This document shows, one piece after another, positions 16,322 to 25,465 of a DNA stretch of 64,000 bases. Position numbers and translations under genes: made by a program. The notes below the pieces were generated by a model. It was not told the DNA's origin and did no database searches. It saw only the letters and a list, made by a program, of their open reading frames with translations. Source of the DNA: Cupriavidus nantongensis. Its GTDB lineage: Bacteria > Pseudomonadota > Gammaproteobacteria > Burkholderiales > Burkholderiaceae. The stretch is taken from the NCBI RefSeq assembly GCF_001598055.1, contig NZ_CP014844.1, forward strand, positions 3,747,642 to 3,811,641, in the 5' to 3' direction. Each line of letters opens with the position of its first letter. Position 1 is the first letter of the stretch.

Positions 16322-19141
16322 TCAGTGCGCTTCTTCCCAGTTGGCGCCGCTGCCGACTTCGGCCACCAGCGGCACGCGCAGCTCGGCCACCGTGCACATC
16401 AGCTCGGGCAGCCGCGCCTTGACCAGTTCCAGTTCGTGCTCGGGCACTTCCAGCACCAGTTCATCGTGCACCTGCATGATCTGGCGCGTCTGCAGGCCGT
16501 CGCGCTCCAGCCAGTCCTGCACCGCGATCATCGACAGCTTGATCAGGTCGGCCGCGGTGCCCTGCATCGGCGCATTGATGGCGGCGCGCTCGGCGGCCTG
16601 GCGGCGCGGGCCGCTGCCGCCGTTGATATCGGGCAGCCACAGGCGCCGGCCGAACACGGTCTCGACATAGCTCTGCTCGCGCGCGGTCTGGCGCGTCTCT
16701 TCCATGTAGTGGGCCACGCCCGGGTAGCGCATGAAGTAGCGGTCGATATAGTGCTTGGCGGCCTCGCGCTCGATGCCCAGGTTGCTGGCCAGCCCGAACG
16801 CGCTCATGCCGTAGATCAGGCCGAAGTTGATCACCTTGGCGTAGCGGCGCTGCTCGCTGCTGACGGCGTCGCGCTCGACGCCGAAGATCTCGGCGGCGGT
16901 GGCGCGGTGGATGTCCTCGCCGTTGGCAAAGGCGCGCAGCAAGTTCTCGTCGCCCGAGATATGGGCCATGATGCGCAGCTCGATCTGCGAATAGTCGGCC
17001 GACACGATCACGCTGCCCGGCTCGGCGATAAAGGCCTCGCGGATGCGGCGGCCTTCCTCGGTGCGCACCGGGATGTTCTGCAGGTTGGGCTCGGTCGACG
17101 CCAGCCGCCCGGTCACCGCGGTGGCCTGGCCGTAGCTGGTATGCACGCGCCCGGTCTGCGGGTTGACCATCTTCGGCAGCTTGTCGGTGTAGGTGGACTT
17201 GAGCTTGGACAGGCCGCGGTAGTCCAGCAGCAGCTTGGGCAGCGGGTAGTCCTCGGCCAGCTTCTGCAGCACCTCTTCGTCGGTCGACGGCGCGCCGCTG
17301 GCGGTCTTCTTCACCACCGGCAGCTTCATCTGGTTGAACAGGATCTCGCCGATCTGCTTGGGCGAACCCAGGTTGAACGGCTGGCCCGCGGCCTCGTAGG
17401 CCGACTGCTCCAGCGCCAGCATGCGCTGGCCCAGCTCGGCGCTCTGCGCGGCCAGGCGTTCGGCGTCGATCAGCACGCCGTTGCGCTCGACCTTCTGCAG
17501 CACCACCGAGACCGGCATCTCGATCTCTTCATAGACGCGGCGCAGCCCGGCCGCGGCCTCGACCTGCGGGAACATCCGGCGATGCAGGCGCAGCGTCACG
17601 TCGGCATCCTCGGCGGCGTACTCGGTGGCGCGCGCCAGGTCGATCTGGTCGAAGCCGATCTGGCTCGCGCCCTTGCCGCACACCTCTTCATAGGTGATGG
17701 TCTTCAGGCTCAGCAGGCGCTCGGCCAGGCTGTCCATGCCGTGGTTGCGGTGCGAGGCCAGCACGTAGCTCTGCAGCATGGTGTCGTGCGCAATGCCGCG
17801 CAGCTTGATGCCGTGGTTGGCGAACACATGGACGTCGTACTTCAGGTTCTGGCCGAGCTTGGGACGGCTGGCATCTTCGAGCCAGGCACGCATGCGTTCC
17901 AGCACGAACTCGCGCGCAAGCTGGCCGTGCTCGGGCAGGCCGGCCACGTCGGGGCCGCGGTGCGCCACCGGGATATAGCAGGCCTCGCCCGGCGCCGCCG
18001 ACAGCGAGATGCCGACCAGCTGCGCCTGCATCGGATCGAGCGAGGTGGTCTCGGTATCGATCGCCACCAGCGGCGCGGACTCGATGCGCCGCAGCCAGTC
18101 TTCCAGCATGCCCGGGGTGGTGACGGTCTCGTAGCGGATCTCGGTGGGCGCCGCGTCCTCGGCCGGCGCCGCGCCGGCGTCGGCCGACGGCGCCGGCGCG
18201 TCGAACAGGCCGCCCTGCGCCGGCGCGCTGGCCGCGGCGCGGGCGCGGGCCTGCGCGCGCGCATCGGGCAGGCTTTCGCCGGTGGCCTCGCGCAGCCAGG
18301 TCTTGAAGCCATAGCGCTGGAAGAACGCCACCAGCTGTTCCTTGTCCTCGCCGGTCTCGCGCAGCGCGTGGAAATCGGCAACCGACTTGCTCAGGTCGCA
18401 GTCGGTCTTGACCGTCACCAGGCGGCGCGCCATCGGCAGCCATTCCAGCGTGTTGCGCAGGTTCTCGCCGACCACGCCCTTGATGCCGGGCGCGGCCGCG
18501 ATCACGCCGTCGAGCGAGCCATGCTCGGCCAGCCATTTGACCGCGGTCTTGGGGCCGACCTTGGGCACGCCCGGCACGTTGTCGACGGCATCGCCGATCA
18601 GCGACAGATAGTCGATGATGCGCTCCGGCGGCACGCCGAACTTGGCCACCACGCCGGCAGGGTCGAGCACTTCGCCGCTCATGGTGTTGACCAGCGTGAC
18701 CTGCTCGTTGACCAGCTGCGCCAGGTCCTTGTCGCCGGTCGACACCACCGTGCGCACGCCCTGCTCCATGGCCTGGCGCGACAATGTGCCGATCACGTCG
18801 TCGGCCTCGACGCCGTCGACCACCACGATCGGCCAGCCCAGCGCGCGCACGGCCTCGTGGATCGGCTCGATCTGGCGCGCCAGGTCCTCGGGCATCGACG
18901 GGCGGTGTTCCTTGTAGGCCGGGTACAGGTCGTCGCGGAAGGTCCTGCCCTTCGCGTCGAACACGCAGGCGCTATACTCTGCCGGGTAGTCGTTGCGCAA
19001 CTTGCGCAGCATGTTGATCATGCCGTAGATTGCCCCTGTGGGCAGACCCTCCCCATTCCTCAGGTCCGGCAAAGCGTGATAAGCGCGATACAGATAGCTC
19101 GATCCATCGACGAGCAAGAGTGTTTTTGGACTATCCGACAT
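16322..19141 (-). CDS. polA: DNA polymerase I
   Basis: A 939-residue PolA for Okazaki-fragment processing and repair. The N-terminal 5'-3' exonuclease/flap domain runs from LLLVDGSSYLYRAYHALPDL to about residue 300 and includes VEADDVIGTLSR. An Ala/Pro-rich linker follows. The 3'-5' exonuclease domain begins with AIDTETTSLDP, so proofreading acidic residues are kept. The polymerase domain has VSADYSQIELRIMAHISGDE and VHDELVLEVPE. Two start codons are possible, at 19141 (MSDSPK) and 19147 (MGMSDSPK); GGGA lies directly before the first. Either way the start interlocks with the divergent LOG gene. Confidence 0.96.
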   Translation of the reverse strand: MSDSPKTLLLVDGSSYLYRAYHALPDLRNGEGLPTGAIYGMINMLRKLRNDYPAEYSACVFDAKGRTFRDDLYPAYKEHRPSMPEDLARQIEPIHEAVRALGWPIVVVDGVEADDVIGTLSRQAMEQGVRTVVSTGDKDLAQLVNEQVTLVNTMSGEVLDPAGVVAKFGVPPERIIDYLSLIGDAVDNVPGVPKVGPKTAVKWLAEHGSLDGVIAAAPGIKGVVGENLRNTLEWLPMARRLVTVKTDCDLSKSVADFHALRETGEDKEQLVAFFQRYGFKTWLREATGESLPDARAQARARAAASAPAQGGLFDAPAPSADAGAAPAEDAAPTEIRYETVTTPGMLEDWLRRIESAPLVAIDTETTSLDPMQAQLVGISLSAAPGEACYIPVAHRGPDVAGLPEHGQLAREFVLERMRAWLEDASRPKLGQNLKYDVHVFANHGIKLRGIAHDTMLQSYVLASHRNHGMDSLAERLLSLKTITYEEVCGKGASQIGFDQIDLARATEYAAEDADVTLRLHRRMFPQVEAAAGLRRVYEEIEMPVSVVLQKVERNGVLIDAERLAAQSAELGQRMLALEQSAYEAAGQPFNLGSPKQIGEILFNQMKLPVVKKTASGAPSTDEEVLQKLAEDYPLPKLLLDYRGLSKLKSTYTDKLPKMVNPQTGRVHTSYGQATAVTGRLASTEPNLQNIPVRTEEGRRIREAFIAEPGSVIVSADYSQIELRIMAHISGDENLLRAFANGEDIHRATAAEIFGVERDAVSSEQRRYAKVINFGLIYGMSAFGLASNLGIEREAAKHYIDRYFMRYPGVAHYMEETRQTAREQSYVETVFGRRLWLPDINGGSGPRRQAAERAAINAPMQGTAADLIKLSMIAVQDWLERDGLQTRQIMQVHDELVLEVPEHELELVKARLPELMCTVAELRVPLVAEVGSGANWEEAH

Positions 19142-19145
19142 TCCC

Positions 19146-20093
19146 ATGGACTCAAAATTGACTGGTGCCGCTGCAGGCGGTGCCTCGACCGCCCCCCTTG
19201 CTGACCCGGACGTTGCTGATATCTCCGGCGATACCGTACAACCGCCGCCGGAAGCTGCCTCCGAGCACGCCGCGGCCGTTGCCGCTGCGGCCGATGCCGC
19301 CGCCGCGGGCAATCCGCCGGAAGTTGCTGCTGAAAAGGCTGCTGCGGCGGCGGCGCGCGCCAATCCGCGCAAGATGATCCCCAGCCTGCGTGCGCTGGCC
19401 GACGAAGACCGCGCAACCGCAAAGAAGGCGCGCGCCTCGTGGCAAATGTTCACGATTATGGCAGAGTTCATCGAGGCCACCGAGTACCTGTCCGAGATCC
19501 GCCCGGCGGTGTCGATCTACGGCAGCGCGCGCCTGCGCGAGGACTCTCCCTACTACCAGCGCACCATCGAGATCGCGCGGCTGTTCTCCGACGCCGGCTT
19601 TGCCGTGATCTCCGGCGGCGGCCCCGGCATCATGGAAGCGGCCAACAAGGGCGCGCACGCGGGCAAGTCCGCCAGCGTCGGCCTGAACATCGAACTGCCG
19701 CACGAGCAGCAGGGCAATCCGTACCAGGACATTGCCATGCGCTTTCGCCACTTCTTCACCCGCAAGGTCACCTTCGTCAAGAATTCCGACGCCTTTATCG
19801 TGATGCCGGGCGGCTTCGGCACGCTCGACGAGCTGGCCGAGGTGCTGACGCTGGTGCAGACCGGCAAGTCACGCTCGGTGCCGGTGATCATGTTCGGCAG
19901 CCGCTTCTGGAAGGGCCTGCTGGACTGGTTCCGCTTCACGCTGCTGCCGATGGGCCTGATCGCCGAGCACGACCTGGATCTGATGAAGATCGTCGACGAG
20001 CCCCACGAAGTGCTGGAAGCGGTCTACGACTACTACGAGCAGCGCGGCGGCGACAAGCCGATTCCGCCGAAGGAAGAGATGTTCTACCTGTAA
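19146..20093 (+). CDS. LOG-family (TIGR00730-type) protein, lysine decarboxylase-like fold
   Basis: A 315-residue protein of the LOG family, members of which are cytokinin-riboside 5'-monophosphate phosphoribohydrolases or related nucleotide hydrolases. The catalytic motifs are AVISGGGPGIMEAANKGA and MPGGFGTLDELAEVLTLVQTGK, matching the PGGxGTxxE signature. Residues 1-76 are Ala/Pro/Glu-rich and low-complexity, so the true start may be the in-frame ATG at 19374 (MIPSLRALADED), giving 239 residues; neither start has a strong ribosome site. If 19146 is real, its ATG lies inside the same CCATGG as one possible polA start. The core from residue about 90 on is typical of bacterial LOG proteins. 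Confidence 0.85.
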   Translation: MDSKLTGAAAGGASTAPLADPDVADISGDTVQPPPEAASEHAAAVAAAADAAAAGNPPEVAAEKAAAAAARANPRKMIPSLRALADEDRATAKKARASWQMFTIMAEFIEATEYLSEIRPAVSIYGSARLREDSPYYQRTIEIARLFSDAGFAVISGGGPGIMEAANKGAHAGKSASVGLNIELPHEQQGNPYQDIAMRFRHFFTRKVTFVKNSDAFIVMPGGFGTLDELAEVLTLVQTGKSRSVPVIMFGSRFWKGLLDWFRFTLLPMGLIAEHDLDLMKIVDEPHEVLEAVYDYYEQRGGDKPIPPKEEMFYL

Positions 20094-20321
20094 GGTAGGT
20101 CTCCGTGGTCCCTGGATCGCCCGGGCGCCACGGCCACGCATGCGCCACCCGGCGCTGTGGCGCAGGTGCCCCTCGGGGCACGGCGGCGGCCTGTGCGGGA
20201 CAGGAATTGCTAGAATGGAACCTGTCCGTCTGCCAAGCCCGGCGCCGCCGGGTTGCAGTCCAACCGCCGCATGCCGCGGCGCTGCGCGCCGCTTGCGCCG
20301 CAGCCCGCACAGGAGCACCCG

Positions 20322-20756
20322 ATGACCTCCCCTTCTCCCGTCCGCCCGGTCCGGTCCACGCGCGCCGCCGCCGTGGCCGGCGAGCCTGAATCGCCTGCCA
20401 GGCGGCCCGTGTCCGGCCTGGCCGCGGCAGTGGCTGCCGCACTGGCGCTGGCGTCCGGCTGGGCCGTCGCGCAGGAAAGCAATGCGCTGACCCAGCAGGA
20501 ACTGAACCAGATCAACAACCAGCCGATCGCCCCGGCCGCCAGGTCGCAGCTGAACCAGCCGCGCGAGCCGAGCTTCCAGCTGAACGAACGCGATGGCACC
20601 CAGGTGCGCGAGTACCGCGACAAGGGACGCGCCACCGACATCCAGGTCAGGTCGGGCTTCGGCACCAGGTACGAGATGAGCAAGCCGGAAGACAGCTCGC
20701 CCAAGATCCGCGAGCATGACGTCAACCGCGTGCCGTCGGTCAACCTGAAGTTCTGA
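20322..20756 (+). CDS. DUF2782-like secreted protein
   Basis: A 144-residue protein with an N-terminal hydrophobic stretch (about residues 28-47, VSGLAAAVAAALALASGWAV) ending in AQES, consistent with a signal peptide and periplasmic location. The start ATG at 20322 has AGGAG 6 nt upstream. The core REYRDKGRATDIQVRSGFG resembles DUF2782, whose members in Pseudomonas lie between polA and thrB. The same gene neighbourhood here supports that assignment. Function is unknown. It may be co-transcribed with thrB, 129 nt downstream. Confidence 0.75.
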   Translation: MTSPSPVRPVRSTRAAAVAGEPESPARRPVSGLAAAVAAALALASGWAVAQESNALTQQELNQINNQPIAPAARSQLNQPREPSFQLNERDGTQVREYRDKGRATDIQVRSGFGTRYEMSKPEDSSPKIREHDVNRVPSVNLKF

Positions 20757-20885
20757 ACCCGCTTGCCCACGGCCTGGCCTGAGCGCCAGGCCGCGCCGGC
20801 CCTCCGGCAGTCATGCCGCGGCGGCGGCCCGGACTTTGTCCGCAACTGGCGCCCGCCGCTTTCCGATTCGCATCACACAACGAGT

Positions 20886-21890
20886 ATGGCCGTATTCACC
20901 ACGGTCTCGCAGGACGAGATCGCAAGCTGGCTGCTGGATTTCGACCTTGGCGAAGTGCGCGAGCTGCGCGGCATCGCCTCGGGCATCGAGAACAGCAATT
21001 TCTTCCTCACCATGGAGCACGAGGGCCAGACGCGCCAGTACGTGCTGACCATCTTCGAGCGGCTGTCGTTCGCGCAGCTGCCCTATTACCTGCACCTGAT
21101 GGCGCACCTGGCCGAGCGCGGCATCCGCGTGCCCGCGCCGATCCCGGCGCGCGACGGCGAGATCCTGCGCCCGCTCAAGGGCAAGCCCGCCACCATCGTC
21201 ACGCGCCTGCCCGGCGCGTCGCAGCTGGCGCCCGACGCGCAGCACTGCGCCGAAGTCGGCGACATGCTGGCGCGCATGCACCTGGCCGGCGCCGATTACC
21301 CGCGCCGCCAGCCCAACCTGCGCAGCCTGCCGTGGTGGCAGCAGACCGAGCGCGAGATCCTGCCCTTCCTCGACGCCGGCCAGCGCACGCTGCTGCAGCG
21401 GGAAATCGCCCACCAGGCGGCGTTCTTCGGCAGCGCGGCTTACGCCAGCCTGGGCGAAGGCCCGTGCCACTGCGACCTGTTCCGCGACAATGCGCTGTTC
21501 GAGGAAGACGCCAGCGGCCGCCACCGGCTGGGCGGCTTCTTCGATTTCTACTTCGCCGGCAACGACAAGTGGCTGTTCGACGTCGCGGTCACCGTCAACG
21601 ACTGGTGCATCGACCTCGCCACCGGCGAACTCGACGCCGCGCGCGCGCAGGCGCTGCTGCGGGCTTATCATGCGGTCAGGCCGCTGACCGAGACCGAGGC
21701 CGCGCACTGGCAGGACATGCTGCGCGCGGGCGCGCTGCGCTTCTGGGTGTCGCGACTGTGGGACTTCTACCTGCCGCGCGAGGCCGACATGCTGCAGCCC
21801 CACGATCCGACCCATTTCGAACGCATCCTGCGCCGGCGCCTGGACGCACAACCCGCGAACCCCGAGAGCGCCCCGCTCCCCTGGATCTGA
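20886..21890 (+). CDS. thrB: Homoserine kinase (ThrB, choline-kinase-like type)
   Basis: A 334-residue homoserine kinase of the aminoglycoside-phosphotransferase/choline-kinase fold, distinct from GHMP-type ThrB, catalysing phosphorylation of homoserine in threonine synthesis. It begins [19 protein letters not shown], with [10 protein letters not shown] in the nucleotide loop. The catalytic loop is [14 protein letters not shown] and the metal-binding segment [12 protein letters not shown]. These match the TIGR00938 type. An upstream extension of the frame is not conserved. A BPSS1780-type membrane gene follows after 5 nt. Confidence 0.94.
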   Translation: MAVFTTVSQDEIASWLLDFDLGEVRELRGIASGIENSNFFLTMEHEGQTRQYVLTIFERLSFAQLPYYLHLMAHLAERGIRVPAPIPARDGEILRPLKGKPATIVTRLPGASQLAPDAQHCAEVGDMLARMHLAGADYPRRQPNLRSLPWWQQTEREILPFLDAGQRTLLQREIAHQAAFFGSAAYASLGEGPCHCDLFRDNALFEEDASGRHRLGGFFDFYFAGNDKWLFDVAVTVNDWCIDLATGELDAARAQALLRAYHAVRPLTETEAAHWQDMLRAGALRFWVSRLWDFYLPREADMLQPHDPTHFERILRRRLDAQPANPESAPLPWI

Positions 21891-21895
21891 CCCGT

Positions 21896-22702
21896 ATGCA
21901 ACTACTGGAAGTCCCTGCCAAGGAAGGCTACACCTGGTTCCGCCAGGGCATCTGGCTGTTCCGCAAGAACCCGCTGACCTTCCTGATGCTGCTGTTCGTC
22001 TACCTGATCGCCGCGCAGCTGGCCATCGTGGTGCCGCTGATCGGCATCATCGCGCTGCTGGTGGTCACGCCCGGCCTGTCGGTCGGCGTGATGACCGCCT
22101 GCCGCGACGTGATCCAGAACAAGCGGGTGCTGCCCACCGTGCTGCTGGCAGGCTTCCGCGCCAACGGCAAGGAAGCGACGCGCAACCTGCTGGTGCTGGG
22201 CGGCATCTACGCCGGGCTGGTGTTCATTCTCGGGCTGATCGCCGGCGCGGTGGTCGACATGAGCGCGCTGGTGCCGATCGTGCTGAAGGAAGAAGCGCCG
22301 ACCGCCGAGGCGGTGCGCCAGCTCTACTACGCCATGCTGATCGGCGCGCTGCTGTACACGCCGATCGCGATGATGTTCTGGTTCGCGCCGCTGCTGGCGG
22401 CGTGGCACGGCGTGCCGCCGGTCAAGGCGCTGTTCTTCAGCTGGACCGCATGCTGGCGCAACCGCGGCGCGTTCTTCACCTACGCGGTATTGTTCGCGAT
22501 GCTGCTGGTCGCGATCCCGTTCTTCCTCGAGGCAGTGTTCAGCGCCTTCGGCGCCGAGACCGTGCTGTCGTTCCTGGTCACGCCGTATTCGCTGCTGATG
22601 CTGGCGGTCTTGTATTGCTCGTTCTATGCGACCTACCGCGGCTGCTTCAACGTGACCCCGCCGGGGGTCGAGCCGGCGGCGCCGGCTGCGCCGGGGGCCT
22701 GA
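21896..22702 (+). CDS. BPSS1780-family membrane protein
   Basis: A 268-residue inner-membrane protein with about six hydrophobic segments. The N-terminal signature LEVPAKEGYTWFRQGIWLFRKNPLTF is short and amphipathic, then MLLFVYLIAAQLAIVVPLIG begins the first helix. The sequence resembles the BPSS1780 family named from Burkholderia; function is unknown. It starts 5 nt after thrB and is probably translated from the same message. It ends with an Ala/Pro tail before the repeat region that separates it from uvrD. Confidence 0.75.
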   Translation: MQLLEVPAKEGYTWFRQGIWLFRKNPLTFLMLLFVYLIAAQLAIVVPLIGIIALLVVTPGLSVGVMTACRDVIQNKRVLPTVLLAGFRANGKEATRNLLVLGGIYAGLVFILGLIAGAVVDMSALVPIVLKEEAPTAEAVRQLYYAMLIGALLYTPIAMMFWFAPLLAAWHGVPPVKALFFSWTACWRNRGAFFTYAVLFAMLLVAIPFFLEAVFSAFGAETVLSFLVTPYSLLMLAVLYCSFYATYRGCFNVTPPGVEPAAPAAPGA

Positions 22703-22862
22703 ACAAGACGCTAGCTACGCGATGGTGTACTCCCTCTCCCGCTTGCGGGAGAGGGTTGGGGTGAGGGCGGGAGCTTCAACGAAGCAAAGCGCGTCGATAT
22801 TGCCAGCGCCTGCCCTCACCCCCGGCCCCTCTCCCGCGCGCGGGAGAGGGGAGCAAACAATC
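22703..22862. repeat. Composite palindromic repeat A (inverted pair)
   Basis: Between convergent genes. One copy has CCCTCTCCCGCTTGCGGGAGAGGG (22732-22755) followed by GGGGTGAGGGC (22758-22768). About 40 bp on, the arrangement is mirrored: GCCCTCACCCC (22812-22822), then a perfect 26-bp palindrome (22826-22851). The left flank (CTAGC...GGTGTACT) resembles the flank of repeats B and C near 43.1 and 51.1 kb. As RNA it would fold strongly and may end transcription from both sides. Confidence 0.8.
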
Positions 22863-25211
22863 TCAATCGATCGCATCCAGCTTCGCCACCGCCAGCGCCA
22901 GCCACTTGGCGCCATGGCGCTTGAAGTTGATATTGGCGCGCGCATCGGCGCCCTCGCCTTCCAGCGCGGTGATCACGCCTTCGCCGAACTTGTTGTGGAA
23001 CACCGACTGGCCGACGCGGAAGCCGGTGCCGGCTTCGCGCTTGGCATCGGCATAGCCGTTGCCGTTGTCCATGCCGCCGGTCGGCTTGGTACCGGTATAG
23101 GGTACGTCCTCGGGCTTGCGGAACCAATCGCGGCCCCAGGCGTTGTCGCGTTCCTGGCGGCGCACGCCGCCGTAGCCCTGCGCCGGCGGGGTCAGCCATT
23201 TGAGCGAGGTCTCGGGCAGTTCCTCGAAGAAGCGCGAGCGCACGTGGTAGCGGGTCTGGCCGTGCAGCATGCGGCTTTGCGCGAACGACATGTAGAGCCG
23301 CTTGCGCGCGCGCGTGATCGCCACGTACATCAGGCGGCGCTCTTCCTCCAGGCCATCGGGGTCCATCATGCTGTTCTCGTGCGGGAACAGCCCTTCCTCC
23401 AGCCCGCTGATAAAGACCACGTCGAACTCCAGCCCCTTGGCCGCGTGCACGGTCATCATCTGCACCGCGTCCTGGCCGGCCTGGGCCTGGTTGTCGCCGG
23501 CCTCGAGCGAGGCGTGGGTCAGGAACGCGACCAGCGGCGTCATCACCACCGGCAGCGCCTCGGGGTCGAGCAGCTGCTGTGACTGGTCGCCGTCGGCCAG
23601 CACCGGCGTGGCGGGGCCGCGCTCGGCCGGGATCACCGCGGCCAGCGCTTCCAGGCCGTAGCCCTCTTCGACCACGAAGGCCTGCGCCGCGGTCACCAGT
23701 TCCTGCAAGTTCTCGATGCGGTCCTGGCCCTCTTTCTCGCCCTGGTAATGCGTGATCAGGCCGCTGTGGTTGATCACGTACTCGACGGTCTCGGCCAGTG
23801 TCATGCGGCGCGTGTCGGCGCGCATCTGGTCGATCAGCCGCGTGAACGCGGCCAGCTTGCTGCCGGCCGCGCCGGGCACGTAGGCCACCGCCTCGGCCAG
23901 CGCGCAGTCGTACTGGCGCGCCATGTCCTGCAGCACTTCGAGCGAGCGCGCGCCGATGCCGCGCGCCGGGAAGTTGACCACGCGGCCGAAGGCGGCGTCG
24001 TTGCGCGGGTTTTCCAGCAGCTGCAGGTAGGCCAGCGCGTGCTTGATTTCGGCGCGCTCGAAGAAGCGCAGGCCGCCGTAGACGCGGTACGGGATGCCGG
24101 CCGAGAACAGCGCATGCTCGATCACGCGCGACTGCGCGTTGCTGCGGTACAGGATGGCGATCTCGGCGCGGCTGGCGCCCTGCGCGATCTGGTCGCGGAT
24201 CTCCTCGATGATCCAGGCGGCTTCCTGGCCGTCGGAGCCGCCCTGGAACACGCGCACCGGCTCGCCGTGGCCGGCGTCGGTGCGCAGGTTCTTGCCGAGG
24301 CGGCGCGCGTTGTGCGAGATCAGGTGGTTGGCCGAATCCAGGATATGCCCGTGCGAGCGGTAGTTCTGCTCCAGCTTGATCAGCCGGCGCACGCGAAACT
24401 CGTGCTCGAAGTCGCGCATGTTGCCGACGTTGGCGCCGCGGAAGGCATAGATGCTCTGGTCGTCGTCGCCCACGGCAAAGACCGCGGCCGGGTTCTGCGT
24501 GCCGTGGCCGGCCAGCAGCTTGAGCCACTGGTACTGCAGCACGTTGGTGTCCTGGAACTCGTCGACCAGCACATGGCGGAAGCGGTGCTGGTAGTGCTGT
24601 CGGATGGCGTCGTTGTAGCGCAGCAGCTCGTAGCAGCGCAGCAGCAGCTCGGCGAAGTCGACCACGCCCTCGCGCTGGCACTGCTGGTCATAGGCGGCGT
24701 AGAGGTCGACGAAGCGCTTGTTGAAGTCGTCGTTGGCCTCGACGTCGGCCGGGCGCAGGCCCTGCTCCTTGGCGTTGTTGATGAAGTACTGCAGGTTCTT
24801 GGCCGGGTACTTCTCGTCGTCCACGTTGAGCGACTTGAGCAGCCGCTTCAGCGCCGACAGCTGGTCCTGGCTGTCGAGGATGGCAAAGGTCTGGGGCAGC
24901 CCGGCATCGCGGAAATGCGCGCGCAGCATGCGGTTGCACAGGCCATGGAAGGTGCCGATCCACATGCCGCGGGTGTTGATCGGCAGCATCGACTGCAGCC
25001 GCGTCTGCATTTCCTTCGAGGCCTTGTTGGTGAAGGTCACCGCCAGAATGCCCGCCGGCGAGACCCGGCCGTTCTGCAGCAGCCAGGCGATGCGCGTGGT
25101 CAGCACGCGGGTCTTGCCGCTGCCCGCGCCCGCCAGGATCAGCGCCGGTTCGTCGGGCAGGGTGACGGCGGCTAGTTGTTCGGCGTTCAGGTTGGCGAGC
25201 AGGTCGGACAT
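22863..25211 (-). CDS. uvrD: UvrD-type DNA helicase (superfamily 1A)
   Basis: A 782-residue 3'-5' DNA helicase for excision and mismatch repair. Motif I is ILAGAGSGKTRVLTTRIAWLL, motif II is LVDEFQDTN, motif III VGDDDQSIYAFRGA, and motif VI VAITRARKRLY. The C-terminal tail contains a Tudor-like segment (VFHNKFGEGVITALEGEG) found in UvrD/PcrA, which favours UvrD over Rep. Transcribed alone toward repeat A. A TATAAT box lies about 28 nt upstream of the start codon. Confidence 0.93.
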   Translation of the reverse strand: MSDLLANLNAEQLAAVTLPDEPALILAGAGSGKTRVLTTRIAWLLQNGRVSPAGILAVTFTNKASKEMQTRLQSMLPINTRGMWIGTFHGLCNRMLRAHFRDAGLPQTFAILDSQDQLSALKRLLKSLNVDDEKYPAKNLQYFINNAKEQGLRPADVEANDDFNKRFVDLYAAYDQQCQREGVVDFAELLLRCYELLRYNDAIRQHYQHRFRHVLVDEFQDTNVLQYQWLKLLAGHGTQNPAAVFAVGDDDQSIYAFRGANVGNMRDFEHEFRVRRLIKLEQNYRSHGHILDSANHLISHNARRLGKNLRTDAGHGEPVRVFQGGSDGQEAAWIIEEIRDQIAQGASRAEIAILYRSNAQSRVIEHALFSAGIPYRVYGGLRFFERAEIKHALAYLQLLENPRNDAAFGRVVNFPARGIGARSLEVLQDMARQYDCALAEAVAYVPGAAGSKLAAFTRLIDQMRADTRRMTLAETVEYVINHSGLITHYQGEKEGQDRIENLQELVTAAQAFVVEEGYGLEALAAVIPAERGPATPVLADGDQSQQLLDPEALPVVMTPLVAFLTHASLEAGDNQAQAGQDAVQMMTVHAAKGLEFDVVFISGLEEGLFPHENSMMDPDGLEEERRLMYVAITRARKRLYMSFAQSRMLHGQTRYHVRSRFFEELPETSLKWLTPPAQGYGGVRRQERDNAWGRDWFRKPEDVPYTGTKPTGGMDNGNGYADAKREAGTGFRVGQSVFHNKFGEGVITALEGEGADARANINFKRHGAKWLALAVAKLDAID

Positions 25212-25238
25212 CGGAGGGGCCTAATGGAATCGCCGGCA

Positions 25239-25244
25239 ATTATA
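25239..25244 (-). promoter_or_regulatory. Candidate -10 box for uvrD
   Basis: Perfect TATAAT on the minus strand, 28 nt upstream of the uvrD start. The -35 is weak (CTTATG-like). It would give a short leader of about 20 nt without a clear ribosome site. I see no LexA box of the CTGT-N8-ACAG type. Confidence 0.45.
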
Positions 25245-25353
25245 CCGGGGGGCCCTGTTCCATAAGTCACATCCGGCCTGGCTCCGGGCACGCGCTTCAA
25301 GCCGGCAGCCGGCCGGCTCCGGCCACGAAATAGGCACCAGCCGCCCGCCCCCG

Positions 25354-25359
25354 TATAAT
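25354..25359 (+). promoter_or_regulatory. Candidate -10 box for valS
   Basis: Perfect TATAAT on the plus strand, 106 nt upstream of the valS ATG, in a GC-rich context with no good -35. It is divergent from the uvrD -10 box about 110 bp away. Confidence 0.4.
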
Positions 25360-25465
25360 TTGTGGTTTCACTGGCGCCAGGCCGGCCCCCGCAGGCCGCC
25401 AGCGACCGCCAGGCGCAGGGCAACGCACCTGCCACGCACCCAGACGCCAACCTCGACATCCCAGC

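Noticed and set aside
16211..19204. A 997-residue open frame antisense to polA
   Set aside because: Same composition artefact; polA motifs on the other strand are unambiguous.
22703..22862. Repeat A as a CRISPR or phage attachment site
   Set aside because: Its units are inverted palindromes without unique regular spacers, and no tRNA or integrase is nearby.
25212..25465. LexA (SOS) box upstream of uvrD
   Set aside because: I looked for CTGT-N8-ACAG near the uvrD start and did not see one.
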